Shown piece after piece: positions 29,963-39,559 of a DNA stretch of 64,000 bases. The stretch comes from Hahellaceae bacterium. GTDB lineage: Bacteria; Pseudomonadota; Gammaproteobacteria; Pseudomonadales; Oleiphilaceae. The position numbers and the translations under genes were made by a program. The stretch lies in NCBI GenBank assembly GCA_016744695.1, contig JADGDV010000006.1, forward strand, positions 96,554 through 160,553, given 5' to 3'. Below the pieces are notes generated by a model. It was not told the origin of the DNA and searched no databases. It saw only the letters and a program-made list of their open reading frames with translations. Positions within the stretch are counted from its first letter, which is position 1. Each line of letters starts with the position of its first letter.

Positions 29963-30030
29963 CCTCACCTCAATAAAAATACTCAATAAAGAAACTAATT
30001 AGCGCATGTTAACGTGTTTAAGTAATCAAA

Positions 30031-30981
30031 TCACCACCATTCACGTATGGCAGCAATTCCCTGTGCACCCATTAATTGCGCTTTATCCATATCGCCTAGT
30101 GTCATTCCACCTAAAGCAAATACAGGAAACGACGCATTATCAGCCAACTCTTGAAAGGCTGGCCACCCTAGCGGGGCAGCATCAACATGGGTAAGGGTCT
30201 CGTTTACGGGCGAGAGTATTACATAATCTGGACTTAAACCCTTTGCCCAAATCAATTCCTCTTCATTATGGCAAGAAATTCCTAAAATTTTATGTGGAGG
30301 GATGGGTCTTGACTGATGAAGTGAAGCCTCTGAAAAAGTAAGATGAACGCCGTCTACATCAACAAGAGACAACAGAGACGGCGCAGAATTCAAAAGAAAC
30401 AATACATTATGCTGACGACACAATTTAGCGAGTGAATTAGCTAAATCAATATATGCTGAAGAATCTTTCAAACGCAAATCATGACTACGAAACTGGACTA
30501 TCTCAACGCCATGCCCAGTGATGGACGCTTTCAATCGGGCAAGACAGTCTTCGGAAGACTCGAAATCACCCGTAATCAAATATCTTTGAGGAAGCTTAAG
30601 CGCAGAAATAATAGGCTTATTGCCCTCAGGGAAATCATAATCAGTAAGTGAGTCTTTACTTACCCATTTTACAGGCTGCCCCTCCATACCTTCAGGCTCG
30701 CCACTGAATTTTGTGACTCTCCAGACATCAAGCAAAACCGCCCTATCTGAATAATTATGTCTAATACGCAAAAGTGGCTGAACACCATTCTGGAGGTCAA
30801 TATCAATACCCAGCTCTTCACACAGCTCTCGCTTTAATGCGTGCTGGACTGTTTCGCCAGACTCAACCTTACCTCCAGGGAATTCCCACAAACCACCTAA
30901 ATGAACATGCTCAGGGCGGTGAGCTATTAAAACCTCATCACCCCTTTGTACAACCGCTACGGCAACATGAAGTAATTGCAT
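30031..30981 (-). CDS. Nudix hydrolase fused to thiamine-phosphate-synthase-like domain
   Basis: 316 residues. Residues 1-130 are a MutT-type Nudix domain with the intact box GKVESGETVQHALKRELCEELGI, which in MutT cleans 8-oxo-dGTP. Residues about 132-316 form a ThiE-like TIM barrel (YLITGDFESSEDCLARLK, GVHLTFSEASL, VFALGGM). In the barrel the catalytic ND of ThiE reads NS (LLNSAPSLL) and the GQED motif is absent (VHLTFSEA), so synthase activity is doubtful. This fusion, located next to argJ and secA, is known in pseudomonads. The second domain's role is unresolved. Confidence 0.93.
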   Translation of the reverse strand: MQLLHVAVAVVQRGDEVLIAHRPEHVHLGGLWEFPGGKVESGETVQHALKRELCEELGIDIDLQNGVQPLLRIRHNYSDRAVLLDVWRVTKFSGEPEGMEGQPVKWVSKDSLTDYDFPEGNKPIISALKLPQRYLITGDFESSEDCLARLKASITGHGVEIVQFRSHDLRLKDSSAYIDLANSLAKLCRQHNVLFLLNSAPSLLSLVDVDGVHLTFSEASLHQSRPIPPHKILGISCHNEEELIWAKGLSPDYVILSPVNETLTHVDAAPLGWPAFQELADNASFPVFALGGMTLGDMDKAQLMGAQGIAAIREWW

Positions 30982-31011
30982 CAGAAAACCTTGGCATTGA
31001 ATACATAAATT

Positions 31012-31032
31012 GTAGGGTGCGCCGTGCGCACC
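31012..31032 (+). repeat. REP-like 21-nt repeat, copy 3
   Basis: GTAGGGTGCGCC followed by GTGCGCACC, identical over 21 nt to copy 1 at 9033. It lies in the 88-nt gap between the 3' end of argJ (31070) and the start of the Nudix gene (30981), the only one of the three copies within a co-directional gene series. Confidence 0.8.
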
Positions 31033-31069
31033 GTGTTTAATTTGATAACCAAATGGTTCGCATTAGAAA

Positions 31070-32287
31070 CTAAGTACGATACTCTGCATTAATCGTCACA
31101 TATTCATGAGAAAGATCCGTAGTCCAAATAGTTTCAGACACATTGCCACGCGCCAGTTGAATACGAATGGTAATTTCTTCTCTATTCATTACTGCTTGTC
31201 CTTTTTCTTCGGTATAGCCTGCGTCTCTTCCACCATTGCTCACGATACAAACATCATCTAGGTAAAGCTTTATTGAATCTAGGTCTAGATTTTCAAGCCC
31301 TGCCCGACCGACCGCTGCCAATATACGCCCCCAATTAGGATCACAGGCAAACAGTGCTGTTTTTACTAAAGGGGAGTGAGCTACGGTATAGGCTACATTT
31401 AATGCTTCTTGTTGAGTTTGAGCCTCTTCAACAATTACGGATACAAATTTGGTAGCCCCCTCTCCATCTCTTACAATAAGCTGTGCAAGCTCAACAAAAA
31501 ATGTCTTTAGCTCTTCAGTAAACAGCTCAAGCTCAACGCTACCCCTCAGTAGTTCAGGTGCAGCACTCTTACCCGTAGCGACTAACATACATGAATCATT
31601 GGTTGAGGTATCACCATCAATAGTAATGCGATTGAATGACAACCCTGCACACTCCGAAAGTATTTCCTGAAGCAGACTTTGTTCAATTGTTGCATCCGTG
31701 GCAACAAATCCAAGCATGGTGGCCATATTTGGCATAATCATACCTGCCCCCTTGCTGATACCAGAAATAGCAATATCATAACCTGAAACATTTACGGTCC
31801 GACTGACCCCTTTAGGTCTTGTATCAGTGGTCATAATGCCTTCTGCCGCTTCCGCCCAAGCACTTTCACTTAATTCTGCAAGCGCTGTAGGCAAACCAGA
31901 CACAATAGGTGAAACGGGTAAGGCTTCGCCAATGACGCCAGTAGAAAATGGTAAAATAGCCTCTTCAGCAACACCGGTTAATTCAGCTAAAGCCTTGCAG
32001 CAAGCGTTAGCATCAGCCATGCCCTGAATACCCGTCCCAGCATTTGCATTCCCCGTATTAATTAACAAATAACGCGGGCTCACTTTTTCAAGGTTCGCCT
32101 TAGAAATAACAACAGGGGCTGCGCAGAATGCATTCTGTGTAAAAACACCTGCCGTTGTGGCACCCTCTGCTAATTCAAAAACAACCAAATCTCTCCGGCC
32201 AGGATACTTTATCCCTGCTTTCGCCACACCAAGACGAACACCGTTAATGTTTTTAAATTCAGGTAGATCACCATTACCAACAGCCAT
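31070..32287 (-). CDS. argJ: Bifunctional ornithine acetyltransferase / N-acetylglutamate synthase
   Basis: 405 residues from ATG 32287, with GAGAG 7 nt upstream; an in-frame GTG lies two codons earlier. The precursor self-cleaves at the Thr of MATMLGFVATDA into two subunits. Other conserved stretches are NTGNANAGTG, GISKGAGMI and CDPNWGRILAAVGRAG. It recycles acetyl groups between acetyl-ornithine and glutamate in arginine synthesis. It lies downstream of secA, behind a strong terminator, as in Pseudomonas. Confidence 0.97.
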   Translation of the reverse strand: MAVGNGDLPEFKNINGVRLGVAKAGIKYPGRRDLVVFELAEGATTAGVFTQNAFCAAPVVISKANLEKVSPRYLLINTGNANAGTGIQGMADANACCKALAELTGVAEEAILPFSTGVIGEALPVSPIVSGLPTALAELSESAWAEAAEGIMTTDTRPKGVSRTVNVSGYDIAISGISKGAGMIMPNMATMLGFVATDATIEQSLLQEILSECAGLSFNRITIDGDTSTNDSCMLVATGKSAAPELLRGSVELELFTEELKTFFVELAQLIVRDGEGATKFVSVIVEEAQTQQEALNVAYTVAHSPLVKTALFACDPNWGRILAAVGRAGLENLDLDSIKLYLDDVCIVSNGGRDAGYTEEKGQAVMNREEITIRIQLARGNVSETIWTTDLSHEYVTINAEYRT

Positions 32288-32328
32288 ATTCACACTCTCT
32301 TTTAAATTTCTATGCTCTTAAACTAAAT

Positions 32329-32358
32329 AAAGGGGTGATTCTGACGAATCACCCCTTT
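32329..32358 (-). terminator. secA terminator hairpin
   Basis: AAAGGGGTGATTC (32329-32341) and GAATCACCCCTTT (32346-32358) form a perfect 13-bp stem with the loop TGAC. On the minus strand the stem is followed by TATTTAG, a modest T-run. It separates secA from argJ, and it is the most regular hairpin in the window. Confidence 0.85.
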
Positions 32359-32402
32359 ACCACTCTAGCTTTAATAACCCTATACCACGCAATATTGCTC
32401 AG

Positions 32403-35135
32403 TTATGCAATTTTACCATGGCATTGCTTAAACTTTTTACCTGAGCCACAAGGGCAAGGCTCATTTCGACCGACTTTACGACCATCACGAACAAAAGGCT
32501 CAACCTGATCGTCTGGCGCTTCACTTTCACCACTTTCACCCATCGCCGAACTGTCTGCATGCTGGGTTTTAGCGGTTTCCAACTGCTGGGCTAAAGCCTC
32601 TTTACGCCTAAGCTCTAGCTCTTCCATCTCATCTTTACTTTGAACCTGAACATGACAAAGAACCCTTACGACATCATGTTTTAGTGATTCAAGAAGGTTA
32701 TTGAATAACTCAAATGACTCTCGCTTATATTCTTGCTTTGGGTTCTTACCCGCATAGCCGCGTAAATGAATGCCACGACGCAAGTTATCCATAGATGCCA
32801 AATGTTCTTTCCAGAGCGTATCTAAGACCTGCAAAAATATCTGCTTTTCAAAGTTGCGCATAGTTTCTGGACCAGCAACAGCTTCTTTTTCTTCATAACT
32901 AGTCGTTACTGCTGCAAGAATTTTCTCTCGAAGAGTTTCTTCATGCAGGTTATCGTCTTCATCCAACCACTTCTGAACAGGCAGGGATAGCGCCATTTCA
33001 GACTCTACATGCTTTTCAAGGCCGGCTATATCCCATTGCTCTTCAAGACTTTGAGGAGGAACAAAACTGCTAACAGCGTCATTTACGACATCTTCGCGAA
33101 CAGCCACAACCATGTCAGAAATATCTTCATTGCTCATTACGTCATTACGCTGCTCATAAACTACGCGGCGCTGATCATTGGCAACATCATCATATTCTAG
33201 CAGTGACTTACGAATATCGAAGTTACGGCCTTCAACCTTACGCTGCGCCTTTTCGATTGCGTTGCTCACCATACGGTGCTCAATGGCCTCACCTTTCTGC
33301 ATACCGAGGGCCTTCATGATGTTTTTGACTCGATCGGAGGCAAAAATTCTCATTAAGCTATCTTCAAGAGAAAGGAAGAAACGTGTACTACCCGGATCAC
33401 CCTGACGACCCGAACGACCTCGCAATTGGTTATCTATACGGCGAGACTCGTGTCGTTCAGTCCCCAGTATGTGTAAGCCACCAGCCGATATAATCGCTGC
33501 ATGGCGCACACTCCACTCTTCTTTAATTTTATCAATCTGCTCTTGGCTTGGGTTCTTAATCTCTTCAACTTCAGCTTCCCAGTTACCACCTAATTTAATA
33601 TCAGTTCCACGCCCTGCCATATTGGTAGCGATGGTTACAGCACCAGCTCGCCCAGCCTGAGCAATTATTTGAGCTTCTTTATCGTGATGCTTCGCGTTCA
33701 ATACATTGTGCTTAATGCCCGCTTTTTTAAGCGCCCCAGAAAGAATCTCAGATGTTTCTATTGAAGCCGTACCTACGAGAATAGGGCGTTCTTCAGCTGA
33801 AATATCTTTAATTTCATCAATAATCGCCTGAAACTTTTCACCTTCAGTAAGATAGACAAGGTCATTGTAATCTATACGCTCGACCGTTTTATTGGTCGGA
33901 ATAACAACCACATCCAAACCGTAAATTTGTTGAAATTCAAATGCTTCGGTATCCGCTGTGCCCGTCATACCCGCAAGTTTTTCATATAAGCGGAAGTAGT
34001 TCTGAAAAGTTGTTGATGCAAGTGTCTGGCTTTCAGCCTGAATAGCGACGCCTTCTTTAGCTTCTATTGCTTGGTGCTGCCCCTCACCCCAACGACGCCC
34101 AGGCATAGTTCGACCTGTATGCTCATCAACAATCACAATCTGATTATCCTGAACAATATAATCTACATCTTTGGTAAACAATGTATTGGCTTTAAGTGCA
34201 GCAGAAACGTGATGCAGCAAACCGAGGTTAATAGCAGAATACAAACTGTCGCCTTCCTGCAATAAGCCCTGGTCAATCAATAGTTGCTCTACATAAGCGT
34301 GGCCGGCTTCGGTTAGATCAACAGAACGGCTCTTTTCGTCGACAATATAATGGCCTTCATCTGCAGCCTCGCCTTCTTCATTCACTTCTGCTTTTTTCAG
34401 CATAGGTGCAATAAGATTCATCTGTTTATAAAGCTTAGAGCTATCTTCAACCGCGCCAGATATAACCAAAGGCGTTCTTGCCTCATCAATTAGGATGGAG
34501 TCAACCTCATCCACAATCGCAAAGTGAAGACCTCGCTGAGCCTTCTCAGCCGAACTAAAGGCCATATTGTCACGAAGATAATCGAAACCGAACTCATTGT
34601 TCGTTCCGTAGGTAATATCACACTGATATGCCGCACGCTTTTCTTCTGGGTCCTGGCCACTGTAAATAACACCCACTTCCATACCTAGAGCGTTGTATAG
34701 AGGACGCATCCACTCAGCATCTCGTTTTGCGAGATAGTCGTTAACCGTAACAACATGCACGCCTTTGCCCGTAAGGGCATTGAGGTAAACAGGGAGTGTC
34801 GCTACAAGCGTTTTACCTTCACCTGTGCGCATTTCAGCAATGCGGCCTTCGTGCAAGGTAATGCCACCAATCATTTGCACATCAAAATGGCGCATTTCCA
34901 TGGCGCGCTTTCCAGCCTCTCTCACCACAGCAAAAGCTTCTGGTAGCACTTTATCGAGTGCTTCACCTTGAGCTAGTCTCTCTTTTAATAGACTGGTTTG
35001 ACCTTTAAGTGACTCGTCATCAAGCTTAGCTAATTCTTCTTCAAGGGCATTAATCAACGGTACCAACTTGCCCATACGTTTTAATTCACGGTTGTTCTTA
35101 CTTCCAAAAACCTTCTTTACTAGAGATGAAAACAT
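32403..35135 (-). CDS. secA: Preprotein translocase ATPase SecA
   Basis: 910 residues, standard length. The Walker A motif is MRTGEGKT near residue 102, and [15 protein letters not shown] holds the Walker B region. [21 protein letters not shown] and [13 protein letters not shown] are helicase-like motifs. The C-terminus ends in the zinc-binding [14 protein letters not shown] that contacts SecB. SecA drives unfolded preproteins through SecYEG. No secM-like arrest gene precedes it; the 5' region is instead a non-coding gap with a tandem repeat. Confidence 0.99.
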   Translation of the reverse strand: MFSSLVKKVFGSKNNRELKRMGKLVPLINALEEELAKLDDESLKGQTSLLKERLAQGEALDKVLPEAFAVVREAGKRAMEMRHFDVQMIGGITLHEGRIAEMRTGEGKTLVATLPVYLNALTGKGVHVVTVNDYLAKRDAEWMRPLYNALGMEVGVIYSGQDPEEKRAAYQCDITYGTNNEFGFDYLRDNMAFSSAEKAQRGLHFAIVDEVDSILIDEARTPLVISGAVEDSSKLYKQMNLIAPMLKKAEVNEEGEAADEGHYIVDEKSRSVDLTEAGHAYVEQLLIDQGLLQEGDSLYSAINLGLLHHVSAALKANTLFTKDVDYIVQDNQIVIVDEHTGRTMPGRRWGEGQHQAIEAKEGVAIQAESQTLASTTFQNYFRLYEKLAGMTGTADTEAFEFQQIYGLDVVVIPTNKTVERIDYNDLVYLTEGEKFQAIIDEIKDISAEERPILVGTASIETSEILSGALKKAGIKHNVLNAKHHDKEAQIIAQAGRAGAVTIATNMAGRGTDIKLGGNWEAEVEEIKNPSQEQIDKIKEEWSVRHAAIISAGGLHILGTERHESRRIDNQLRGRSGRQGDPGSTRFFLSLEDSLMRIFASDRVKNIMKALGMQKGEAIEHRMVSNAIEKAQRKVEGRNFDIRKSLLEYDDVANDQRRVVYEQRNDVMSNEDISDMVVAVREDVVNDAVSSFVPPQSLEEQWDIAGLEKHVESEMALSLPVQKWLDEDDNLHEETLREKILAAVTTSYEEKEAVAGPETMRNFEKQIFLQVLDTLWKEHLASMDNLRRGIHLRGYAGKNPKQEYKRESFELFNNLLESLKHDVVRVLCHVQVQSKDEMEELELRRKEALAQQLETAKTQHADSSAMGESGESEAPDDQVEPFVRDGRKVGRNEPCPCGSGKKFKQCHGKIA

Positions 35136-35277
35136 AGTGCTTACTGTGCTCTTCCGTTGTATGCCGACAATTTTTCATGCCCGCAGAATTAAATATGTGG
35201 CTACCGTTTTACTGTTTAATGATTATTCAATAATACGATTAAGAATGCGATTGTTAACGCGCGACTACGATGCCATT

Positions 35278-35312
35278 GTTTTTATTGATTCTAAGTTTTT
35301 TATTGATTCTAA
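35278..35312. repeat. Tandem 17/18-nt duplication upstream of secA
   Basis: GTTTTTATTGATTCTAA (35278-35294) is followed immediately by the same sequence with one extra T (35295-35312). It is located about 143 nt upstream of the secA start, inside the 357-nt gap 35136-35492. The rest of the gap is A+T rich with no convincing open frame; it should contain the secA promoter, but I cannot assign one with confidence. Confidence 0.75.
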
Positions 35313-35426
35313 ACGGAGCCTGAAATCGACTACTTGATTAGCCACAACTATGACTAGCATTCTAACCCTATTTTAATCAAGCAACAAAGGGTTTAGCTAC
35401 GATAAAAGGGCGTTTAACTCAGGAAA

Positions 35427-35446
35427 AAAGGGCAAACATGCCCTTT
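35427..35446 (-). terminator. Terminator after the M23 peptidase gene
   Basis: AAAGGGCA (35427-35434) and TGCCCTTT (35439-35446) form an 8-bp stem with a 4-nt loop. On the minus strand it is followed by TTTTTTCCT, a proper rho-independent pattern. It lies 46 nt past the M23 gene stop and isolates secA from it. Confidence 0.82.
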
Positions 35447-35492
35447 ATTTAGAATTGTGTGAAGAGATACAATATAATCTGGCTTAGTGGGC

Positions 35493-36431
35493 TTACCTGC
35501 TAGCGCGATAGATATATTTCTCAGGGTTCAATGTCTTATTATTTTTGATCACTTCAAAATGAACATGAGGGCCTGTAGATCTTCCAGTGCTTCCCATTCG
35601 AGCAAGCACTTGTCCTTTCTTGACAACCTCACCCACTTTTACAAGAATTTCTTTACAGTGCCCATAACGTGTCGTTACACCACCATGATTAACTTGCACT
35701 AAGTTGCCGTAACCATAACGTGACGAAGACCAAGTAACGACACCCGAGGCAACAGCCACAATATCACTACCCTCTTTACCTGCAAAATCAACCCCGCCAT
35801 GCCAGGCTCTCTTCCCTGAAAAAGGGTCTGAGCGATAGCCGTAACGAGATGACATCCAGCCTTTTTTAATAGGTCGCCCGGCAATAAAAAGATCTTTCTG
35901 TATTTTTTTGCTTACAAACAGCTCATCAAGCACATCTAACTGCTGCTCTCTGTCTTCTATTTGACGCTCGATCTGCACCAAAGACGCCTGCAAATCTGGC
36001 AAACTATAAGACTCTGCACCATCAATAGACTCAGGCCCACCTACTGCAGGCCTGCTCTCAAAATTAAATTCACCTTTACCTAACTTGGCAACTTCAGTTA
36101 AACGCTGACCTAAGGCATCAAGCCGTAGCAAGCTTGCCTGAATAGAACCCATACGCAATGTTAGTGCATCAACCTGTTCGACAGACTCTTGTTTCAAGTC
36201 ATCTATCTGATGCTGCTGATCTTTTAAAAGCGCCTTCCAATAACTTACCGTTTCGCCACTTATCTGACTCAACTCTCCACCCGTTCCAGCAGGTAAAGCC
36301 AGTTTATAACCCACCACTGCAACACTCGTAACCAAAAAAGCAAAGATAAATGCCAACATTGCTATTTTAGTGTTATTTAAGACCAGTGTTTTAGACTTGC
36401 CGTGGCTACGCCCAACAAAAATAATATTCAT
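35493..36431 (-). CDS. M23-family (LytM) peptidase, membrane anchored
   Basis: 312 residues. One N-terminal transmembrane helix lies about 22-45 (IAMLAFIFAFLVTSVAVVGY), then a coiled-coil region about 65-175 (LKDQQHQIDDLKQESVEQ, QIEDREQQLDVLDELF) and a C-terminal LytM domain. The zinc motifs HGGVDFAGKEGSD and HVHFEV, plus YGHCKEI, are complete, so it is a likely active cell-wall endopeptidase or amidase activator. It occupies the same position as the M23 protein between lpxC and secA in pseudomonads. It is divergent from dciA. Confidence 0.92.
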   Translation of the reverse strand: MNIIFVGRSHGKSKTLVLNNTKIAMLAFIFAFLVTSVAVVGYKLALPAGTGGELSQISGETVSYWKALLKDQQHQIDDLKQESVEQVDALTLRMGSIQASLLRLDALGQRLTEVAKLGKGEFNFESRPAVGGPESIDGAESYSLPDLQASLVQIERQIEDREQQLDVLDELFVSKKIQKDLFIAGRPIKKGWMSSRYGYRSDPFSGKRAWHGGVDFAGKEGSDIVAVASGVVTWSSSRYGYGNLVQVNHGGVTTRYGHCKEILVKVGEVVKKGQVLARMGSTGRSTGPHVHFEVIKNNKTLNPEKYIYRASR

Positions 36432-36754
36432 TACGTCACTCTACTTCTTACTTCAGGGTTTGAGTATTCTGTTTACAAGCAATATGCTGACATTAAAGAT
36501 ACCCCCATACCTATAATGTCTTTATATTCTCCAGAACACTGCAAACTCAATGTGGATGAGTTATTCTATTCTCATCATTAATACTAGCTATTTTACAAAA
36601 TTTTACTGTTGATTCTTGTAACGGTACGTATTAAAAGTACAACATAAGCAATTAAAAGCCTATTTTCGCGCTTTATTGATTATTTATCAAATTTTTGCCC
36701 TGCTTATTAAACCTACATCTCGAATTAGGCTCCTATATTAAGTACATCTATCCT
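36432..36754. other. Intergenic region between divergent M23 peptidase and dciA genes
   Basis: 323 nt, A+T rich. It must hold the promoters of both divergent genes. A weak plus-strand candidate is TTGATT, 17 nt, TAAAAG near 36610-36640. I see no convincing open frame, repeat or RNA structure apart from short imperfect palindromes such as GATGAG/CTCATC near 36554-36577. Confidence 0.4.
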
Positions 36755-37216
36755 ATGAAAAACGAAAAGCTAACAGAAAAAAAATCCCTTTCTAGAATTT
36801 CACACAAGACAAAAGACTTAAATCGTCTTTTCAGAAAAGCAGAAGCAATAGCAAAATTAGACAAAGTACTGGATGAGGCGCTACCTGACAAGCTTGGAGG
36901 CCAATTTAAAATCTCAGGTTATAAAGACGGCAACCTAAAATTAGTCGTGCATTCTGCAATTATGGCAACTCGGCTTAAATTCAGCCAAGATGAACTTATT
37001 TCAAAATTACGTTTTAACTCGGTACTCAAAGAATTGAACAGCATTAGTATCAAGATACGGCCCGCTCGCTACAAGAAAAAGCTAACAAGGCATTTACAGC
37101 CAATCAGTAATGAAAATGCCCAACTTCTAACAGAAGAAGCTGGGCAAACAAAGGATGAAGAACTTAGAAATGCTCTTTTGCGGTTGGCTGCACACACCAA
37201 CCATAACCCTGAATAA
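36755..37216 (+). CDS. dciA: DciA-like (DUF721) replicative helicase loader
   Basis: 153 residues from the ATG at 36755; the longer frame opens with a TTG at 36695 and the added residues look non-coding. The DUF721 core lies about residues 25-105 (LPDKLGGQFKISGYKDGNLKLVVHSAIMATRLKFSQ...LKELNSISIKIRP), followed by a charged, probably flexible tail. DciA is the ancestral bacterial loader of DnaB helicase and replaces phage-derived DnaC. Its location beside lpxC matches pseudomonads. It is the only plus-strand gene between 32403 and 55219. No clear Shine-Dalgarno is seen. Confidence 0.85.
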   Translation: MKNEKLTEKKSLSRISHKTKDLNRLFRKAEAIAKLDKVLDEALPDKLGGQFKISGYKDGNLKLVVHSAIMATRLKFSQDELISKLRFNSVLKELNSISIKIRPARYKKKLTRHLQPISNENAQLLTEEAGQTKDEELRNALLRLAAHTNHNPE

Positions 37217-37263
37217 TAAAATGCCTATATAAGCAACATCCTGCTATTTATATAAGTACGCCA

Positions 37264-38178
37264 TTATTCTGAGGCAAGTAATGGTTTCATGTAAGAAATT
37301 GGTGCAGTTGAAGCATCATGAAATGTTTCAACTTCCCACGCATCTTCTTGTGCAATAAGCGCTCTTAGTAGTTTGTTGTTCAAGTCATGTCCAGATTTAT
37401 GACCCTTAAACTCACCAATCAAGCTATTACCCAATAGATACAAATCACCAATCGCATCTAGTACTTTATGCTTCACGAACTCATCATCATAACGAAGACC
37501 ATCTTCATTAAGAACTTTGGACTCGTCAACAACAATAGCGTTATCCACGCTACCACCTAAGGCAAGATTCATTGCCCGAAGTTGCTCAATATCACGCATA
37601 AAACCAAATGTTCTTGCACGACTTACTTCTTTAACAAAAGAAGTACTCGAAAAGTCTACCGACGTTTCCTGGCTTCTACCCTTGAAAGCAGGGTGATCAA
37701 AGTCGATGGTAAAACTGACTTTAAAGCCATTAAAAGGAACGAAGGTTGCTACTTTATCGCCATCTTTAACTGTGACTTCTTTCTTAATACGAATAAACTT
37801 CTTCGCAGATGCTTGCTCTTCTATTCCTGCAGACTGAATCAGAAATACAAAGGGGCCGGCACTGCCATCCATTATGGGCACTTCTTCAGCGCTGACTTCA
37901 ATATAGGCATTATCAATACCCAATCCTGCCATTGCTGAAAGCAAGTGTTCAACCGTTGCGACCTTTACGCCATCTTTCACCAAGGTGGTAGAGAGTGTAG
38001 TCTCACCAACATTTTCAGCGCGAGCCGCGATTTCTACAACCGGGTCAAGATCTGTTCTACAAAACACAATACCCTTATCAATGGGGGCTGGCTTTAAGGT
38101 TAAATAAACCTTTTTACCACTATGTAGCCCTACACCAGTTGCCCGGATTGTGTTTTTTAAGGTCCGTTGTCTAATCAT
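37264..38178 (-). CDS. lpxC: UDP-3-O-acyl-N-acetylglucosamine deacetylase LpxC
   Basis: 304 residues. This zinc enzyme catalyses the committed step of lipid A synthesis. Zinc-ligand regions are seen in [18 protein letters not shown] (His) and [15 protein letters not shown] (His, Asp), with the catalytic His in [16 protein letters not shown]. Its position directly after ftsZ is the standard end of the dcw cluster. Regulation in enterics occurs by FtsH degradation through the C-terminus; nothing here shows whether this applies. Confidence 0.98.
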   Translation of the reverse strand: MIRQRTLKNTIRATGVGLHSGKKVYLTLKPAPIDKGIVFCRTDLDPVVEIAARAENVGETTLSTTLVKDGVKVATVEHLLSAMAGLGIDNAYIEVSAEEVPIMDGSAGPFVFLIQSAGIEEQASAKKFIRIKKEVTVKDGDKVATFVPFNGFKVSFTIDFDHPAFKGRSQETSVDFSSTSFVKEVSRARTFGFMRDIEQLRAMNLALGGSVDNAIVVDESKVLNEDGLRYDDEFVKHKVLDAIGDLYLLGNSLIGEFKGHKSGHDLNNKLLRALIAQEDAWEVETFHDASTAPISYMKPLLASE

Positions 38179-38311
38179 AAGGATGTAAACCGCTCAAAGC
38201 TATTCAATACCATCACGCACCGCATCAAAATACAAATGCAGTACCATGCAAAATTTCGCTGATGATACCAGAAAAGGCACATTTAAACCAATCCACAGAC
38301 GTTACTATTCG

Positions 38312-39475
38312 TTAATCAGCTTGACGCCTCAAAAACGCAGGGATATCTAAATACTCAACACCCGCTTCAGGGCTCACTGCCGCATTTGTATCTACTGCAG
38401 CGTTACCATGAGCCATTGGGCGCTTTCTCATTACTGCAGGACGATCTAACTGCTTATAGTCTGTTGTCCCGTCTACTGGCTTTGCGGTGTTATCAACCAC
38501 TTTAACAGGCTTATCCATTACTTGCCCTAAACCAGTTGCAACCACGGTCACCTTGAGCTCTTCTCCTAAACTCTCATCAATAACGGTTCCAACCACAACC
38601 GTTGCTGAATCGGAAGCAAACTCTTCAACAATACTACCTACTTCAGAAAACTCACCCAAATTCAGTTCAGGGCCTGCTGTAATATTTACAAGAATGCCGC
38701 GAGCACCTTGCAGATTTACATCTTCAAGTAATGGGCTACGAATCGCTGCCTCAGCCGCTTCTCTTGCTCGGTTCTCACCAACACCAGAGCCTGTTCCCAT
38801 CATAGCCATGCCCATTTCAGACATCACTGTTTTTACATCGGCAAAATCGACGTTGATCATACCAGGGCGAATAATAAGGTCAGCAATACCCTGAACCGCA
38901 CCTAACAATACATCATTAGCTGCACCAAAAGCGTCAAGCAAGCTTGTATTTTTACCTAGTACAGACAGTAACTTCTCATTTGGGATAGTAATTAATGAGT
39001 CTACATGCTCTGCTAACTCATTCAAGCCGGCGTCTGCAATTTTCATGCGCTTCCCACCTTCAAACGGGAAAGGCTTAGTAACTACTGCAACGGTTAGGAT
39101 CCCTAGATCACGAGCAACTTCTGCAACAATCGGTGCACCACCGGTTCCAGTTCCGCCGCCCATCCCCGCCGTAATAAAGACCATATCTGCGCCTTTTAGT
39201 GACTCAGCAATACGTTCACGGTCTTCAATAGCAGCCTGGCGACCAATTTCTGGGTTAGCCCCAGCACCAAGGCCTTTTGTAATATTGTTTCCTAACTGGA
39301 TAATTGATTTGGCATCTAATTCTTTTAATGCCTGTGCGTCTGTGTTCGCACAAATAAAATCAACACCATCTACCTCACTTGCGAGCATGTGTCGAACAGC
39401 ATTACCACCACCGCCACCAACACCAACTACTCTAATTATTGCATTTTGAGGTACATTATCTACGAGCTCAAACAT
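38312..39475 (-). CDS. ftsZ: Cell-division GTPase FtsZ
   Basis: 387 residues. The tubulin signature GGGTGTGGAP is at about residues 106-115. GVGGGGGNAVRHM near the N-terminus and NVDFADVKTVM (T7-loop region) complete the GTPase. A disordered linker leads to the conserved C-terminal peptide YLDIPAFLRRQAD, which binds FtsA and ZipA. GGAGAAGGGCA precedes the ATG. FtsZ polymerises into the division ring. The 84-nt gap to ftsA may contain a promoter. Confidence 0.99.
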   Translation of the reverse strand: MFELVDNVPQNAIIRVVGVGGGGGNAVRHMLASEVDGVDFICANTDAQALKELDAKSIIQLGNNITKGLGAGANPEIGRQAAIEDRERIAESLKGADMVFITAGMGGGTGTGGAPIVAEVARDLGILTVAVVTKPFPFEGGKRMKIADAGLNELAEHVDSLITIPNEKLLSVLGKNTSLLDAFGAANDVLLGAVQGIADLIIRPGMINVDFADVKTVMSEMGMAMMGTGSGVGENRAREAAEAAIRSPLLEDVNLQGARGILVNITAGPELNLGEFSEVGSIVEEFASDSATVVVGTVIDESLGEELKVTVVATGLGQVMDKPVKVVDNTAKPVDGTTDYKQLDRPAVMRKRPMAHGNAAVDTNAAVSPEAGVEYLDIPAFLRRQAD

Positions 39476-39559
39476 TGCCCTTCTCCTTTCCTATATTCTT
39501 CAGTCTGTTAGTTTTTAAGTTCTTCGTTTTTTTATTGCCTGTTGACCAGGCTTTTATTT

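Noticed and set aside
35068..35337. Possible small gene upstream of secA on the plus strand
   Set aside because: It overlaps the secA N-terminus in antisense, lacks a ribosome site and includes the tandem repeat; no similarity to known proteins was recognised.
38487..38894. Long plus-strand open frame opposite ftsZ
   Set aside because: It is the antisense shadow of a highly conserved gene, has low-complexity Ser/Thr/Pro composition and no ribosome site.
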